Shown here: piece after piece, positions 43,832-52,918 of the stretch
Layout: every line of letters starts with the position of its first letter
Position numbering within the stretch: the stretch's first letter is position 1
Assembly: GCA_015066295.1 (NCBI GenBank)
Contig: SVOR01000001.1
Coordinates: forward strand, 1-64,000
DNA from: Oscillospiraceae bacterium
Lineage (GTDB): Bacteria > Bacillota > Clostridia > Oscillospirales > Acutalibacteraceae
DNA length: 64,000 bases
Reading direction: 5' to 3'
Program-made: the position numbers and the translations under genes
Notes under the pieces: model-generated
Seen by the model: only the letters and a program-made list of their open reading frames with translations
The model's database searches: none
What the model was told of the DNA's origin: nothing

Positions 43832-45265
43832 TTAATATGCTTTGCCCCAATAAAGCATATGTTTAGCAGGTTTGCCACAGCATACGCATTTATCTGACAA
43901 CTGTTCTTCACCAAAAGGAATACATCTTGAGGTTACGCCAACGTTTTCTTTTAGTGCATCTTCACACTCACGCTCACCGCACCACATAGCACGAATAAAG
44001 CCGGGCTTATTATCGGCAATTTCCTTCATCTCATCCATATTGTGTGCATCGTAGGTCATTTCGTTTCTGCGCTCGAGAGCCTTCGTATACATACCGTCGT
44101 GTACTGCCTTTAAAAGCTCTGGGATTTTGCTTTCAAGCTCATCAAGTGAAACCGTAATCTTTTCACCGTTATCACGGCGGCAGATTACACACTGATTATT
44201 TTCGATATCTCTGGGGCCCAACTCAAGACGAAGCGGAACGCCCTTCATCTCATACTCTGCGAACTTCCAACCGGGTGACTGCTCGCCAAGGTCGATTTTA
44301 GCACGACAGATTTTATTAACCTTATCATAAACCTCGTTTGCCTTTTCGGTAACACCTGCTTTATGGGTTGCAATAGGGATAACAACCAACTGAATAGGTG
44401 CGATGGCAGGCGGTAAAACAAGGCCGCTATCGTCGCCGTGTGTCATAATAACGGCACCGATAAGACGGGTTGTACAGCCCCAAGAGGTCTGGAAGGGATA
44501 GGTAAGCTTATTTTCCTTATCGGTATACTGAATACCGAAGGCTCTTGCAAAGCCATCACCAAAGTAGTGAGAGGTAGCACTTTGAAGTGCCTTACCGTCG
44601 TGCATAAGCGCCTCGATTGTGTAGGTGTTCTCGGCACCTGCAAAGCGCTCCTTTTCGGTTTTAACACCCTTAACTACCGGCATTGCAAGGTAATTTTCGG
44701 CAAAGTCGGCATAAACATTGAGCATTTGAATGGTCTCCTGCTGTGCCTCCTCGCTTGTTGCGTGAACGGTGTGACCCTCCTGCCATAAGAATTCACGCGA
44801 ACGAAGGAAGGGACGAGTTGTCTTTTCCCAACGAACAACGCTGCACCACTGGTTATATAACTTCGGTAAATCTCTGTAGGACTGAATAATATCCTTATAG
44901 TGGTCACAGAAAAGTGTTTCGGATGTTGGACGAACGCAGAAGCGCTCCTCTAATTTTTCGTTGCCGCCATGTGTTACCCAAGCAACCTCGGGTGCAAAGC
45001 CTTCGACATGGTCCTTTTCTTTTTCGAGTAGGCTTTCGGGGATGAACATCGGCATATAAACGTTCTCGTGACCCGTTGCTTTAAATTTTGAATTGAGAAT
45101 CGACTGAATATTCTCCCAAATAGCATAGCCGTAGGGACGGATAATCATACAACCCTTAACCGAGGAATAATCCATTAACTCTGCCTTTGATACAACATCG
45201 GTGTACCATTTCGCAAAGTCATCCTCCATAGATGTAATTTCTTTAACTAATTTTTCCTTTGCCAT
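43832..45265 (-). CDS. proS: Prolyl-tRNA synthetase, archaeal/eukaryal type (ProS3)
   Basis: 477 residues from ATG 45265, with GGTGA six bases before it; the upstream TTG has no RBS. Class II motifs 1-3 are recognisable: [14 protein letters not shown], then RTSE-like [16 protein letters not shown], then [18 protein letters not shown]. It lacks the editing INS domain of the bacterial type, matching the shorter archaeal-like ProRS. The C-terminal part has [18 protein letters not shown], a zinc-like tail. It charges tRNA-Pro. Confidence 0.96.
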   Translation of the reverse strand: MAKEKLVKEITSMEDDFAKWYTDVVSKAELMDYSSVKGCMIIRPYGYAIWENIQSILNSKFKATGHENVYMPMFIPESLLEKEKDHVEGFAPEVAWVTHGGNEKLEERFCVRPTSETLFCDHYKDIIQSYRDLPKLYNQWCSVVRWEKTTRPFLRSREFLWQEGHTVHATSEEAQQETIQMLNVYADFAENYLAMPVVKGVKTEKERFAGAENTYTIEALMHDGKALQSATSHYFGDGFARAFGIQYTDKENKLTYPFQTSWGCTTRLIGAVIMTHGDDSGLVLPPAIAPIQLVVIPIATHKAGVTEKANEVYDKVNKICRAKIDLGEQSPGWKFAEYEMKGVPLRLELGPRDIENNQCVICRRDNGEKITVSLDELESKIPELLKAVHDGMYTKALERRNEMTYDAHNMDEMKEIADNKPGFIRAMWCGERECEDALKENVGVTSRCIPFGEEQLSDKCVCCGKPAKHMLYWGKAY

Positions 45266-45314
45266 TTTTATCACCAAAAATCATTATATTCTAAATTTTT
45301 TATTTTTTCAATAG

Positions 45315-46403
45315 TTATAACTGATTATCCTCTGCTAAAAGCATAACCAGAGCAACCGCTACCGCCGCCTCTACCGCAGGCAATGCACGCGGCACGATGC
45401 ATGGGTCGTGTCTGCCCTTTATTTTAAGCAGTACATTCTCCCCTGTTTGCAAATTAACCGTATTCTGCTCCTTAAAAATTGACGGGGTGGGCTTTAGCGC
45501 CGCCCGTACTATTATAGGCATACCCGTTGTCATACCGCCGACGATACCACCGCAATTATTGGTTGCCGTTTTAACTGCATCGCCGTCGAAATAATACGGG
45601 TCGTTTGCCTCACTGCCGCGAAGATACGCGAAGTCAAAGCCAGCGCCAAACGAAACACCCTTAACGGCAGGCACACCGTAAACCAAGGTTGATATAATAT
45701 TTTCAATTCCGCCAAACATATGGTTACCGATACCTGTGGGCATTCCTATTGCAGCGATTTCAACACTGCCGCCAACACTATCACCATCTCGCGACGCGTC
45801 TAAAATATAATCGGTCATTTCCTTTTTGGCTTCTTCCGAGACCGTCGCAAAATATTTGCACGATAAATCGTCCAGCTGTTTTTCACTCACCGTAACGCCG
45901 TCAAAAGCAACGTCGAAAACCTCACCTATATTATAAACGTGACCGCCAATGGTAATTCCCTTTTGCTTTAATATCTGCTTACATATAGCGCCCGCCGCAG
46001 TGAGTGGTGCGGTGAGTCGTCCTGAAAAATGACCGCTGCCTCGCATATCGGCCTCACCCTTATATTTTACAAAGGCGGGGTAATCGGCATGGGATGGTCG
46101 AGGAGTGAATTTAAGCTCGTCGTAATCTGACGAGTGCGTATTGGTGTTTTCGATTACAATATGTATGTCCTCGCCCGTTGTAATGCCGTCCTTTATGCCC
46201 GAAATTATCTTGGGCTCGTCCGCCTCCTTGCGAGGGGTCGCAGTAGCATCCTGCCCCGGTGAGCGGCGCTTAAGCTGTATGTTTATTAAGTCGGTATCTA
46301 TTTCGCGTCCTGCAGGTATACCCGATAGTAACGCCTCTATGCAGTCACCGTGACTTTCACCCGATATTTTGATGCGCACTTTGTTGCCGTAGCTCGATGT
46401 CAC
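45315..46403 (-). CDS. aroC: Chorismate synthase
   Basis: 362 residues from a GTG start with AAAGGTGAT upstream. MTSSYGNKVRIKISGESHGD and RRSPGQDATATPRKEADEP are N-terminal; FMN/substrate region GSGHFSGRLTAPLTAAGAI is present, and GGMTTGMPIIVRAALKPTPS is C-terminal. It makes chorismate from EPSP, the end of the shikimate pathway. First gene of the aroC-proS-HAD operon. Confidence 0.97.
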   Translation of the reverse strand: MTSSYGNKVRIKISGESHGDCIEALLSGIPAGREIDTDLINIQLKRRSPGQDATATPRKEADEPKIISGIKDGITTGEDIHIVIENTNTHSSDYDELKFTPRPSHADYPAFVKYKGEADMRGSGHFSGRLTAPLTAAGAICKQILKQKGITIGGHVYNIGEVFDVAFDGVTVSEKQLDDLSCKYFATVSEEAKKEMTDYILDASRDGDSVGGSVEIAAIGMPTGIGNHMFGGIENIISTLVYGVPAVKGVSFGAGFDFAYLRGSEANDPYYFDGDAVKTATNNCGGIVGGMTTGMPIIVRAALKPTPSIFKEQNTVNLQTGENVLLKIKGRHDPCIVPRALPAVEAAVAVALVMLLAEDNQL

Positions 46404-46438
46404 TGACTATCACCTTTCCTTAAAAAATAATAAAATGG

Positions 46439-46467
46439 TTGACAAATTAACCTTTTGCACATATTAT
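46439..46467 (+). promoter_or_regulatory. Sigma-A promoter for acpP
   Basis: TTGACA, 17 bp, TATTAT; a consensus -35. The start site would be near 46474. Confidence 0.8.
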
Positions 46468-46495
46468 TCTATATGGGGATATTTTATATTCTCGA

Positions 46496-46524
46496 AATTA
46501 TTGCCACACTTTTTGGCAATAATT
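46496..46524 (+). promoter_or_regulatory. Perfect inverted repeat in the acpP 5' UTR
   Basis: AATTATTGCCA (46496-46506), 7-nt loop, TGGCAATAATT (46514-46524). It lies between promoter and RBS. It may be an RNA hairpin or an operator; the sequence does not match the FapR box I know. Confidence 0.55.
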
Positions 46525-46547
46525 AAGAATTTTGGGAGGAAACATTT

Positions 46548-46778
46548 ATGGTTTACGAAAGAATTAAAGAAATACTTGCTGACCAGCTTGACGTTGCAGC
46601 AGATAGCATGACAATGGAGTCTGACATTGCTGCCGACCTCGGCGCTGACAGCCTTGACGTAGTTGAACTACTTATGACTATTGAGGATGATTTTGAGGTT
46701 GAAATTCCTGATGAGGAAATTGAAAACATTAAAACCATCGGCGACCTCGTTAAGTATATCGAGGCCAACAAAAAATAA
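46548..46778 (+). CDS. acpP: Acyl carrier protein
   Basis: 76 residues, acidic; the phosphopantetheine site is Ser35 in GADSLDVVEL. It carries acyl chains in fatty-acid synthesis. RBS GGGAGGAAA. The gene is alone, not in a fab cluster, with its own promoter and terminator. Confidence 0.97.
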   Translation: MVYERIKEILADQLDVAADSMTMESDIAADLGADSLDVVELLMTIEDDFEVEIPDEEIENIKTIGDLVKYIEANKK

Positions 46779-46793
46779 GTTTTTCTTGGTTTA

Positions 46794-46822
46794 GGGACCG
46801 CCTTTTAGGCGGTCCTTTTATT
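46794..46822. terminator. Terminator between acpP and the ABC permease
   Basis: GGACCGCC / GGCGGTCC hairpin, 5-nt loop, T run. Serves both convergent genes. Confidence 0.85.
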
Positions 46823-49694
46823 TTTTAATGCAAGAATTTTTAAATAATAATAACTGAATATAAATTACCGCACCCAAAACATTTAATACCAAGCCGACCG
46901 CTATTAGAACGGATGCGATATTTACGTTTTTAATAAACATAATATCGGCGGTGCTAAGCATTGATGTAGTAAGGAAGGTAATACCCCAACCAATTAAGGC
47001 GCCTAATAATAAGCCTGCGCCGACAGTAACTATACCCTCGGCAATAAGCTCTTTTTTGTGTTGCTTTGTAATACCGTTTAATAGGTCGTAAGCGAGCTTA
47101 TCCTTTTGAAGCGAGATGTTTATATGTGTGAGCATACAAGCTACCACGATGCTGATTATCAAGCAACAAAGGGATACTAAAAGCGTAACGCCGCCAAAGC
47201 CCTGTAAAAGCAGTTCGGTATCCAGCTTTAAATCTTCATTATAGGTTACACCCTCTATAACGCCTGTGTTTTTAACTGCGACTTCAAGCGCCTGCTTGTC
47301 AGCATTCTCGGCAAGCTTTAACAAATAGCGATTAACGGCAAAGTCGGCGCCCATAACCTTTTTATAAACGTCGGGTGAAATATACACGGTATTGCCAACG
47401 TAGTTTTCACAAACGGCGGTAACCTTAAAGCTCTTAATATCGCCCGAGCGAGTAACGAGCTTTAGAGTGTCCCCCGATTTTAGATTATTTGCCTTGGCAA
47501 AATTCTCACCTATAACAACGCTGTTTTTATTTATTTCTATATCTTTACGATTATTTAATTTAAGTGTAACAAAGTCGGCTATTTTGCTTTTTTGCGGTAT
47601 AACCAAAACCGTAACCTTTGCATTGTCTGCAAGGGCGGTGAAGCCCTCTCCCCTAACGCCCAGCGAAGCCGCAACCTGATTTTTATTTGATAATACCTTT
47701 TTAAAGGACTCACTCTTTTCAAGGTCAACGTCGGTTTTAACGTATACCTCAGCATCATAATGCTGAATATCATTAAATTGCCGCTCGGTTGTGTTGCGTA
47801 CGGCGCCTCTTAACCCAATAGAGCTTAAAAGCAATACGGTGCAGCATAATACACCCAAGACGTTAATGCAGAGTCGCACCCTATTTTTTAAAAGGTAAAT
47901 TATCATACTTTTAGCCGTGGGATTTAACGACTCTAAAGCACTCTCTATTTTTAAGGGGGCTTTTTTGCTTGTTAAAAGATTACTGTTTTGCTTAATTAAA
48001 TCCGCTGTTTTGCCCTTTGCAAAATAACGGCAAATATAATAGGCTGCCAATGAAACACCGATAAATATTACGGCACAGAAAACCGCAACACTCGGCACAA
48101 ATAAAATTCTTATAGGTCCGTAGTTATTTATGTTTTCAAAGATTTTGTATGACAACAAGGGCAAAATAAGCACACCTAAAACTAAACCGATAAGCGAGCC
48201 TATTGCAACCGCCCACACCGAGAACAACGTGTTTTTCTTAACGATTACCTTATCGCTGTAGCCGAGTGACTTTAAAACGCCGTTTTCATTTTGGCGGCGA
48301 GAATAAAAAAAGAATATCAGCAACAAAATTACCGCTACTGCTACTAAAACAAAAATTACGGGGATTGTTTTGGCGGTCGCCCTTATTTTTTCGGTATCTG
48401 CCTTGACGCTCATAAAACTTGCGTTGCTTGTTCTATCATTTATAAGCCAACTTTGCTTGCCGTTTTCCTGCTCTTGACCCTTATAGCCTTCGAGTTGATT
48501 TTGAGCATTGGCAAGCTCTTTATTTGCTTGTCTTAGATTTTTGTCGTAGCTCTTTTTAGCCTGCTCATAGATAGATTTATCGACCTTAAGCGAGTTAACC
48601 TTTTTATCTAAATCTTTAACGCCTTTATTATATTTTTTAAGCGCCTCGTTATATTTTTTAATGGTCGCCTTTTGCTCGACAGTCGCCGCATCGCCGAGAG
48701 CCTTTAAAGCCTCTATGGTGGGTGCCTGAATATCTAAATTTGCCTTTTGGGTTGCAAGCTTTGCTTCAAGCTTTTTGATATCCTTTTCGGATTTTTCAAT
48801 ACCCTTTTTAAGTGAATTTATATATTTTTTCTGTGCAGCAAGCTGAGTTCTTATGCCAGCCTCATGCTGTTTATAATCATCGGTTGCCTGACCAAGCAGT
48901 GCTTGGTGCTGACTGGTAATAGACTCATCCCTTACCTTTTCACGTTCTTTAGACAATGCCGTTAGCTTTGTTTTTGCTGTTTTTATAGCATCATCATACT
49001 TATGAGAGAAAGCATTTAGCTTGCTTGTACCCTTTACCTTAACGTAAACGTCGGTATATATACTTTGCGCGGGGTAAACCTGCCTTGAAACGTACATTAC
49101 CATCTCTATTTGCTTTTCGCCCGATAAGCTGCTTTGCTTTTGGGTAGACGCAAATTCGGGAGCATTGGCAATACCCGTAACCGTAAAGGCAACCTCTGAG
49201 AGTATATTACCGCCCGAGTTAAGATAAATTTTATCACCGATTTTTATATCATTTTTAAGTGCAGCAGACTCTAAAACAACACAGCTTGTGGTGTTCATCG
49301 GGTAACTGCCCTTACTTAAAATAGGTGATGACAGCATTTCACCCGAAGCAATATCGTTATCAAAATCAACCGCATATAAAAGTGTTGCGTAATCGCCCTC
49401 ACCATCAAGTGAAGAATTGACCTCCAGCGAAATTACACCGCTTGCCTCTTCTACATATTTTTGATTTTTTATGGTCTCAATGTCCTCCTCGGTGAAGCCG
49501 AGAGTTGAATTGATTTTAAGGTCCCAAAAATCTCTATCATCGTAGTATTTATCGGCGGTATATTCCATATCCGGCGCAATCGAAATAAGGCCGGTTAAAA
49601 AACCAACCGCTAAAGCAGTTATTAACACAACAGCAATAAACTTATTTCTGTTCTGCTTAACGTCCCTTTTCAAAAAATCGATACGCTTTTTCAT
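46818..49694 (-). CDS. FtsX-like ABC permease with large coiled-coil extracellular domain
   Basis: 958 residues from ATG 49694 (AAAGGA upstream; 13 nt after the previous stop). TM1 is at about 19-41, followed by a MacB_PCD-like extracellular region. A long coiled coil spans about 270-430 (KKLEAKLATQKANLDIQAP and LDKKVNSLKVDKSIYEQAK). Then come TM2-4 of the first FtsX domain (about 455-590) and a second FtsX half (about 630-958) with its own extracellular region and four TMs. This two-FtsX layout is typical of Gram-positive lipid or peptide-resistance exporters. Its ATPase is the fused protein encoded immediately upstream. Confidence 0.88.
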   Translation of the reverse strand: MKKRIDFLKRDVKQNRNKFIAVVLITALAVGFLTGLISIAPDMEYTADKYYDDRDFWDLKINSTLGFTEEDIETIKNQKYVEEASGVISLEVNSSLDGEGDYATLLYAVDFDNDIASGEMLSSPILSKGSYPMNTTSCVVLESAALKNDIKIGDKIYLNSGGNILSEVAFTVTGIANAPEFASTQKQSSLSGEKQIEMVMYVSRQVYPAQSIYTDVYVKVKGTSKLNAFSHKYDDAIKTAKTKLTALSKEREKVRDESITSQHQALLGQATDDYKQHEAGIRTQLAAQKKYINSLKKGIEKSEKDIKKLEAKLATQKANLDIQAPTIEALKALGDAATVEQKATIKKYNEALKKYNKGVKDLDKKVNSLKVDKSIYEQAKKSYDKNLRQANKELANAQNQLEGYKGQEQENGKQSWLINDRTSNASFMSVKADTEKIRATAKTIPVIFVLVAVAVILLLIFFFYSRRQNENGVLKSLGYSDKVIVKKNTLFSVWAVAIGSLIGLVLGVLILPLLSYKIFENINNYGPIRILFVPSVAVFCAVIFIGVSLAAYYICRYFAKGKTADLIKQNSNLLTSKKAPLKIESALESLNPTAKSMIIYLLKNRVRLCINVLGVLCCTVLLLSSIGLRGAVRNTTERQFNDIQHYDAEVYVKTDVDLEKSESFKKVLSNKNQVAASLGVRGEGFTALADNAKVTVLVIPQKSKIADFVTLKLNNRKDIEINKNSVVIGENFAKANNLKSGDTLKLVTRSGDIKSFKVTAVCENYVGNTVYISPDVYKKVMGADFAVNRYLLKLAENADKQALEVAVKNTGVIEGVTYNEDLKLDTELLLQGFGGVTLLVSLCCLIISIVVACMLTHINISLQKDKLAYDLLNGITKQHKKELIAEGIVTVGAGLLLGALIGWGITFLTTSMLSTADIMFIKNVNIASVLIAVGLVLNVLGAVIYIQLLLFKNSCIKK

Positions 49695-49707
49695 TTTCAC
49701 TAATCCT

Positions 49708-52700
49708 TTAGTTGTTTTCTGTATTTTCGATAACACAACCGTCTTTAAGTCTAACTACCCTATCTGCCTTTTCGACAGCATATACGTCACCCGTTACAAG
49801 CAAAATGGTTTTGCCTGCCGTTTTGCAGGTTTCATAAAGTAAATCTATAACCGTTTTCGCCATATCACTATCAAGCGCGGCCGTAGGCTCGTCACACAAC
49901 AAAAGCTCGGCATTTTTTGCTATCGCTCTTGCAACGGCTACACACTGCTGCTCGCCAACCGACAACTGTGTCGGCATATAATCGGCCTTTTTGCCGAGGC
50001 TTAACGCGTTAAGCACAATTTCGGTATTAACCGAGTCTTGACGAAGCGTTGCCGCCAATTCGACATTCTCGCGAACGGTGAGGGAGCCAATTAGATTATT
50101 TCGTTGTAACACAAAGGATACCCTATCCCTTACATAGTCGTTAAGCTGCTGCTTGCTCATTTCGGCAAGGTTTTTACCGTCGACTACAACGTTGCCCTCG
50201 TCGGCAATATCTATGCCGCCAATCAAATTAAGAAGGGTTGTTTTACCGCCACCCGTAGTGCCGCTAATAACAACAAATTCTCCCCTTTGCACACTTAAAT
50301 CAACCTTATTTAGCGCATATACATCTTCGCCTAAACCCTTGTATATCTTGGAAGCGTTGTTTATTTCAATAAAGCTCAGGTATCTGCGTTTAAGTCCAAC
50401 GCCAAAGGGACTTAAAATAAAGTTGCCGTCTTGGTCCTTGGTTGTCTCGGGCTTATTTTGGTTTGAATAAAGCGTTAAGCTTATTCGGTTTTCACCATCG
50501 TGCAACAGGTCGCTTATATCCTTTTCATACGGATAAAAGCCCATTTTACCCGCCGGCACGCCGTTAACCGAAACATCTACCAAAGCGGCATCCATTCGGC
50601 TTAAAGAAAGCTTATATCGGCTCGACACCGCCTTGTCGATATAAACGTCACAGCTAAGCTCCATCTTGCCCGCAAAGAACCAGAAGCCGCTTTCGCGAAT
50701 TTTGTTGATATCAAGCCTGTCAGCACGCTCACAAAGTGAGAACTCACCGCCAACACAAATATCCCCATCGGTAGTATAAACCACGTCGGAGTCGGTTGAT
50801 ACACCAAAATTACCCATTAAATATACAGCGTCGGCACACGCTGAAACAACAATTTCGTTTGCGCCGTCCTTAAGCTGTTTTGTAATATTAAACACACCGT
50901 TTTCGCCCTCAGCCACACGGCCGTTTACCTTAACGGTAAGGCCGCTGTTTGAGGGCACGTAAAGTAGGCAGTCGCCCTTATATCCGTTATTTAAAACTGT
51001 GTACTTGAATTTACCCTTGGCCGCCGCCTCACACTTTGTAAGGGGTAAAATATTGTTTGATAACGACTTTATATCAAACATTTCTCCCGTTTCGAGAATC
51101 TGCGCGTTGCCTCTGTCGCGCAAAATTCTTTGCGAGCCAAAGCTTATGAGTGACTCACCGTCTACGGGATAGCCCTTTTTAGCGAATAAACCGCCAAAGC
51201 CCTTAGCCTTTTCGAGTTTTCGCTCGCGCGCATCTAAAACACAAACGGCTCCTGTTTGTCCCGAACCCGTAAAGCTTATTTTAGCATCGCTGTTTTTAAG
51301 CATTACAAGACGCGATTTATCAGGCAAAATACCAAATTTACAGGGTGTGAAATCGCTTAATACAAACAGCTTATCAACCGCGGCATCCTCAATTCGTCTT
51401 ACCCTTTCGAGCTTTTTGGAAATTTCATCAACTCTGGCACTCTTTACACCGTCTATAAGTCGTAGCGTTTTTCCGCTTGTAATTACCGTTACATGCTGCT
51501 CCAAAAGCTCCTGCAGCTTGTTGGCGGTGGTAAAGGAAACGTTTTCGGCATCAAGCAAGATTACGCTTTCATACTGCTTATCGCCAACTGTAAGCTTGCG
51601 GTTCTCGTCAACAAAAGCATTTTTAAACAGTGTTTCATCAATAATATCGTAGAATACACCGTTTTTATCAAGTCTTTGAATACCTGCGGCAAACGCCTTA
51701 TCAAAATGGTCTGAATTTTCACCAATAAAGCCGGTAGATGAAGCAAAGAGCACCAAAGTTTTAGCGCCATCTATCATCTGTGAAATATAAGCGGCGGTTA
51801 AGTCGCAATATTTCTTAATATACTCATACTTGGCGGTATAAAGCGCATCCTTGGTTTCGTTTTCCTCTATCAAAATGAGTTTAATGCCGTTTGCAAAGAG
51901 TGCATCGCAGGCATATTTAATGCTATCAAGTCCGTTTTCCTCAATTAGCGCCGACGCAACAACGGCCACCTTTGATAGACCGAAATGTTCGCAAAGTGAA
52001 TTATATCTCTTAAACGTTAAATAAGATATATCGTTATTTTTGGCATTTATAAGCAATTTATCAAAGCAACCAAAGGATGCCATATTTGTATTATTCGGCA
52101 ATGCGGTAGCCTTATGCTCGCCAACCGTTGCACAAAATTCGCCCTTTGCAGCATTTTTAATGGGCAATAAAAGATTTTCGTATGTAAGCTCACTGAGAAG
52201 CTTATAATATCTACCGCGGAAACGCACGCTGCCCTTTGCCGCAACAAAAAGCATTGCTAATTTATCGAGCACTTCCTCGCCGTATTTTTCGTTATATAAT
52301 TTACGTATGTTTTGTGACCAAATAATTTGGTCGGGATAAATATCATCACTAACGGTAACGTCCGCATTAGTTTTTCCTATTGCGTTACATACAGCGGCAC
52401 CAACTGTGGCGCTTGTAACGTCGGCATAATCGGTATCAAGACTCTCGTATACAACTAAACATCCCATAGCGGCGCACTCTATGCGCACAAGATTATTGTC
52501 CTCAAGCATATAGTATGCAAGGGGGCTTTCGGGCATATCAAAATTATTTTCGAGAATTTTAAAGTCAAGCAAATGCGCCTGCGCGGTTATATCCTTTTCA
52601 CACAGCTTTTGCATTACGTCGTTATTTATAACAATACCTTCCTGCTTGTAGGTCGCAAGACCCTCACGCTCAAAAAGCTCTTTTTCGTTAGCGGCAGCTG

Positions 52701-52740
52701 AAACTTCTGAAACCGCTCTAAAAAGGTTATACTTTTCCAT
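49708..52740 (-). CDS. Fusion of glycoside-hydrolase-like domain and ABC ATPase
   Basis: 1010 residues from ATG 52740, which has AGGAGG 4-5 bp upstream. Residues 1 to about 785 look like the GH2/GH106-type architecture: a barrel-like N-terminal part, a flavodoxin-like segment (KTLVLFASSTGF..FDKAFAAGI, then VFYDIIDETLFKNAF, VGDKQYESVILLDAENVS), and a C-terminal sugar-binding-like sandwich (FAGKMELSCDV, VSVNGVPAGKMGFYPYEKDI, HDGENRISLTLYSNQN). Residues about 790-1010 form a MacB/LolD ATPase: Walker A GTTGGGKTT (827-835), Q-loop, LSVGEQQ, LLLCDEPTAALD. The H-loop has Gly984 (VTGD) instead of His. No signal peptide, so both parts are cytoplasmic. Confidence 0.85.
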   Translation of the reverse strand: MEKYNLFRAVSEVSAAANEKELFEREGLATYKQEGIVINNDVMQKLCEKDITAQAHLLDFKILENNFDMPESPLAYYMLEDNNLVRIECAAMGCLVVYESLDTDYADVTSATVGAAVCNAIGKTNADVTVSDDIYPDQIIWSQNIRKLYNEKYGEEVLDKLAMLFVAAKGSVRFRGRYYKLLSELTYENLLLPIKNAAKGEFCATVGEHKATALPNNTNMASFGCFDKLLINAKNNDISYLTFKRYNSLCEHFGLSKVAVVASALIEENGLDSIKYACDALFANGIKLILIEENETKDALYTAKYEYIKKYCDLTAAYISQMIDGAKTLVLFASSTGFIGENSDHFDKAFAAGIQRLDKNGVFYDIIDETLFKNAFVDENRKLTVGDKQYESVILLDAENVSFTTANKLQELLEQHVTVITSGKTLRLIDGVKSARVDEISKKLERVRRIEDAAVDKLFVLSDFTPCKFGILPDKSRLVMLKNSDAKISFTGSGQTGAVCVLDARERKLEKAKGFGGLFAKKGYPVDGESLISFGSQRILRDRGNAQILETGEMFDIKSLSNNILPLTKCEAAAKGKFKYTVLNNGYKGDCLLYVPSNSGLTVKVNGRVAEGENGVFNITKQLKDGANEIVVSACADAVYLMGNFGVSTDSDVVYTTDGDICVGGEFSLCERADRLDINKIRESGFWFFAGKMELSCDVYIDKAVSSRYKLSLSRMDAALVDVSVNGVPAGKMGFYPYEKDISDLLHDGENRISLTLYSNQNKPETTKDQDGNFILSPFGVGLKRRYLSFIEINNASKIYKGLGEDVYALNKVDLSVQRGEFVVISGTTGGGKTTLLNLIGGIDIADEGNVVVDGKNLAEMSKQQLNDYVRDRVSFVLQRNNLIGSLTVRENVELAATLRQDSVNTEIVLNALSLGKKADYMPTQLSVGEQQCVAVARAIAKNAELLLCDEPTAALDSDMAKTVIDLLYETCKTAGKTILLVTGDVYAVEKADRVVRLKDGCVIENTENN

Positions 52741-52785
52741 ACGCCCTCCTATTAGGTATACTTTTGCATAATATTCTAATTTAAT

Positions 52786-52814
52786 ATTATAATCCAAATA
52801 TTAGCAAAACACAA
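52786..52814 (-). promoter_or_regulatory. Promoter of the GH-like/ABC operon
   Basis: TTGTGT, 17 bp, TATAAT on the minus strand, about 46 bp before the ATG. Confidence 0.65.
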
Positions 52815-52854
52815 TAAATTTAAGCGAAAAAAAGACAAAAAATACCGATTTTTA

Positions 52855-52883
52855 TTGAATTTTTAGCCCATTTATGCTAAAAT
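52855..52883 (+). promoter_or_regulatory. Promoter for putP
   Basis: TTGAAT, 17 bp, TAAAAT, about 36 bp before the ATG at 52919. Confidence 0.65.
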
Positions 52884-52918
52884 GTTGCTGTTATATTATT
52901 TTTTTAGGGGTGAAAATT

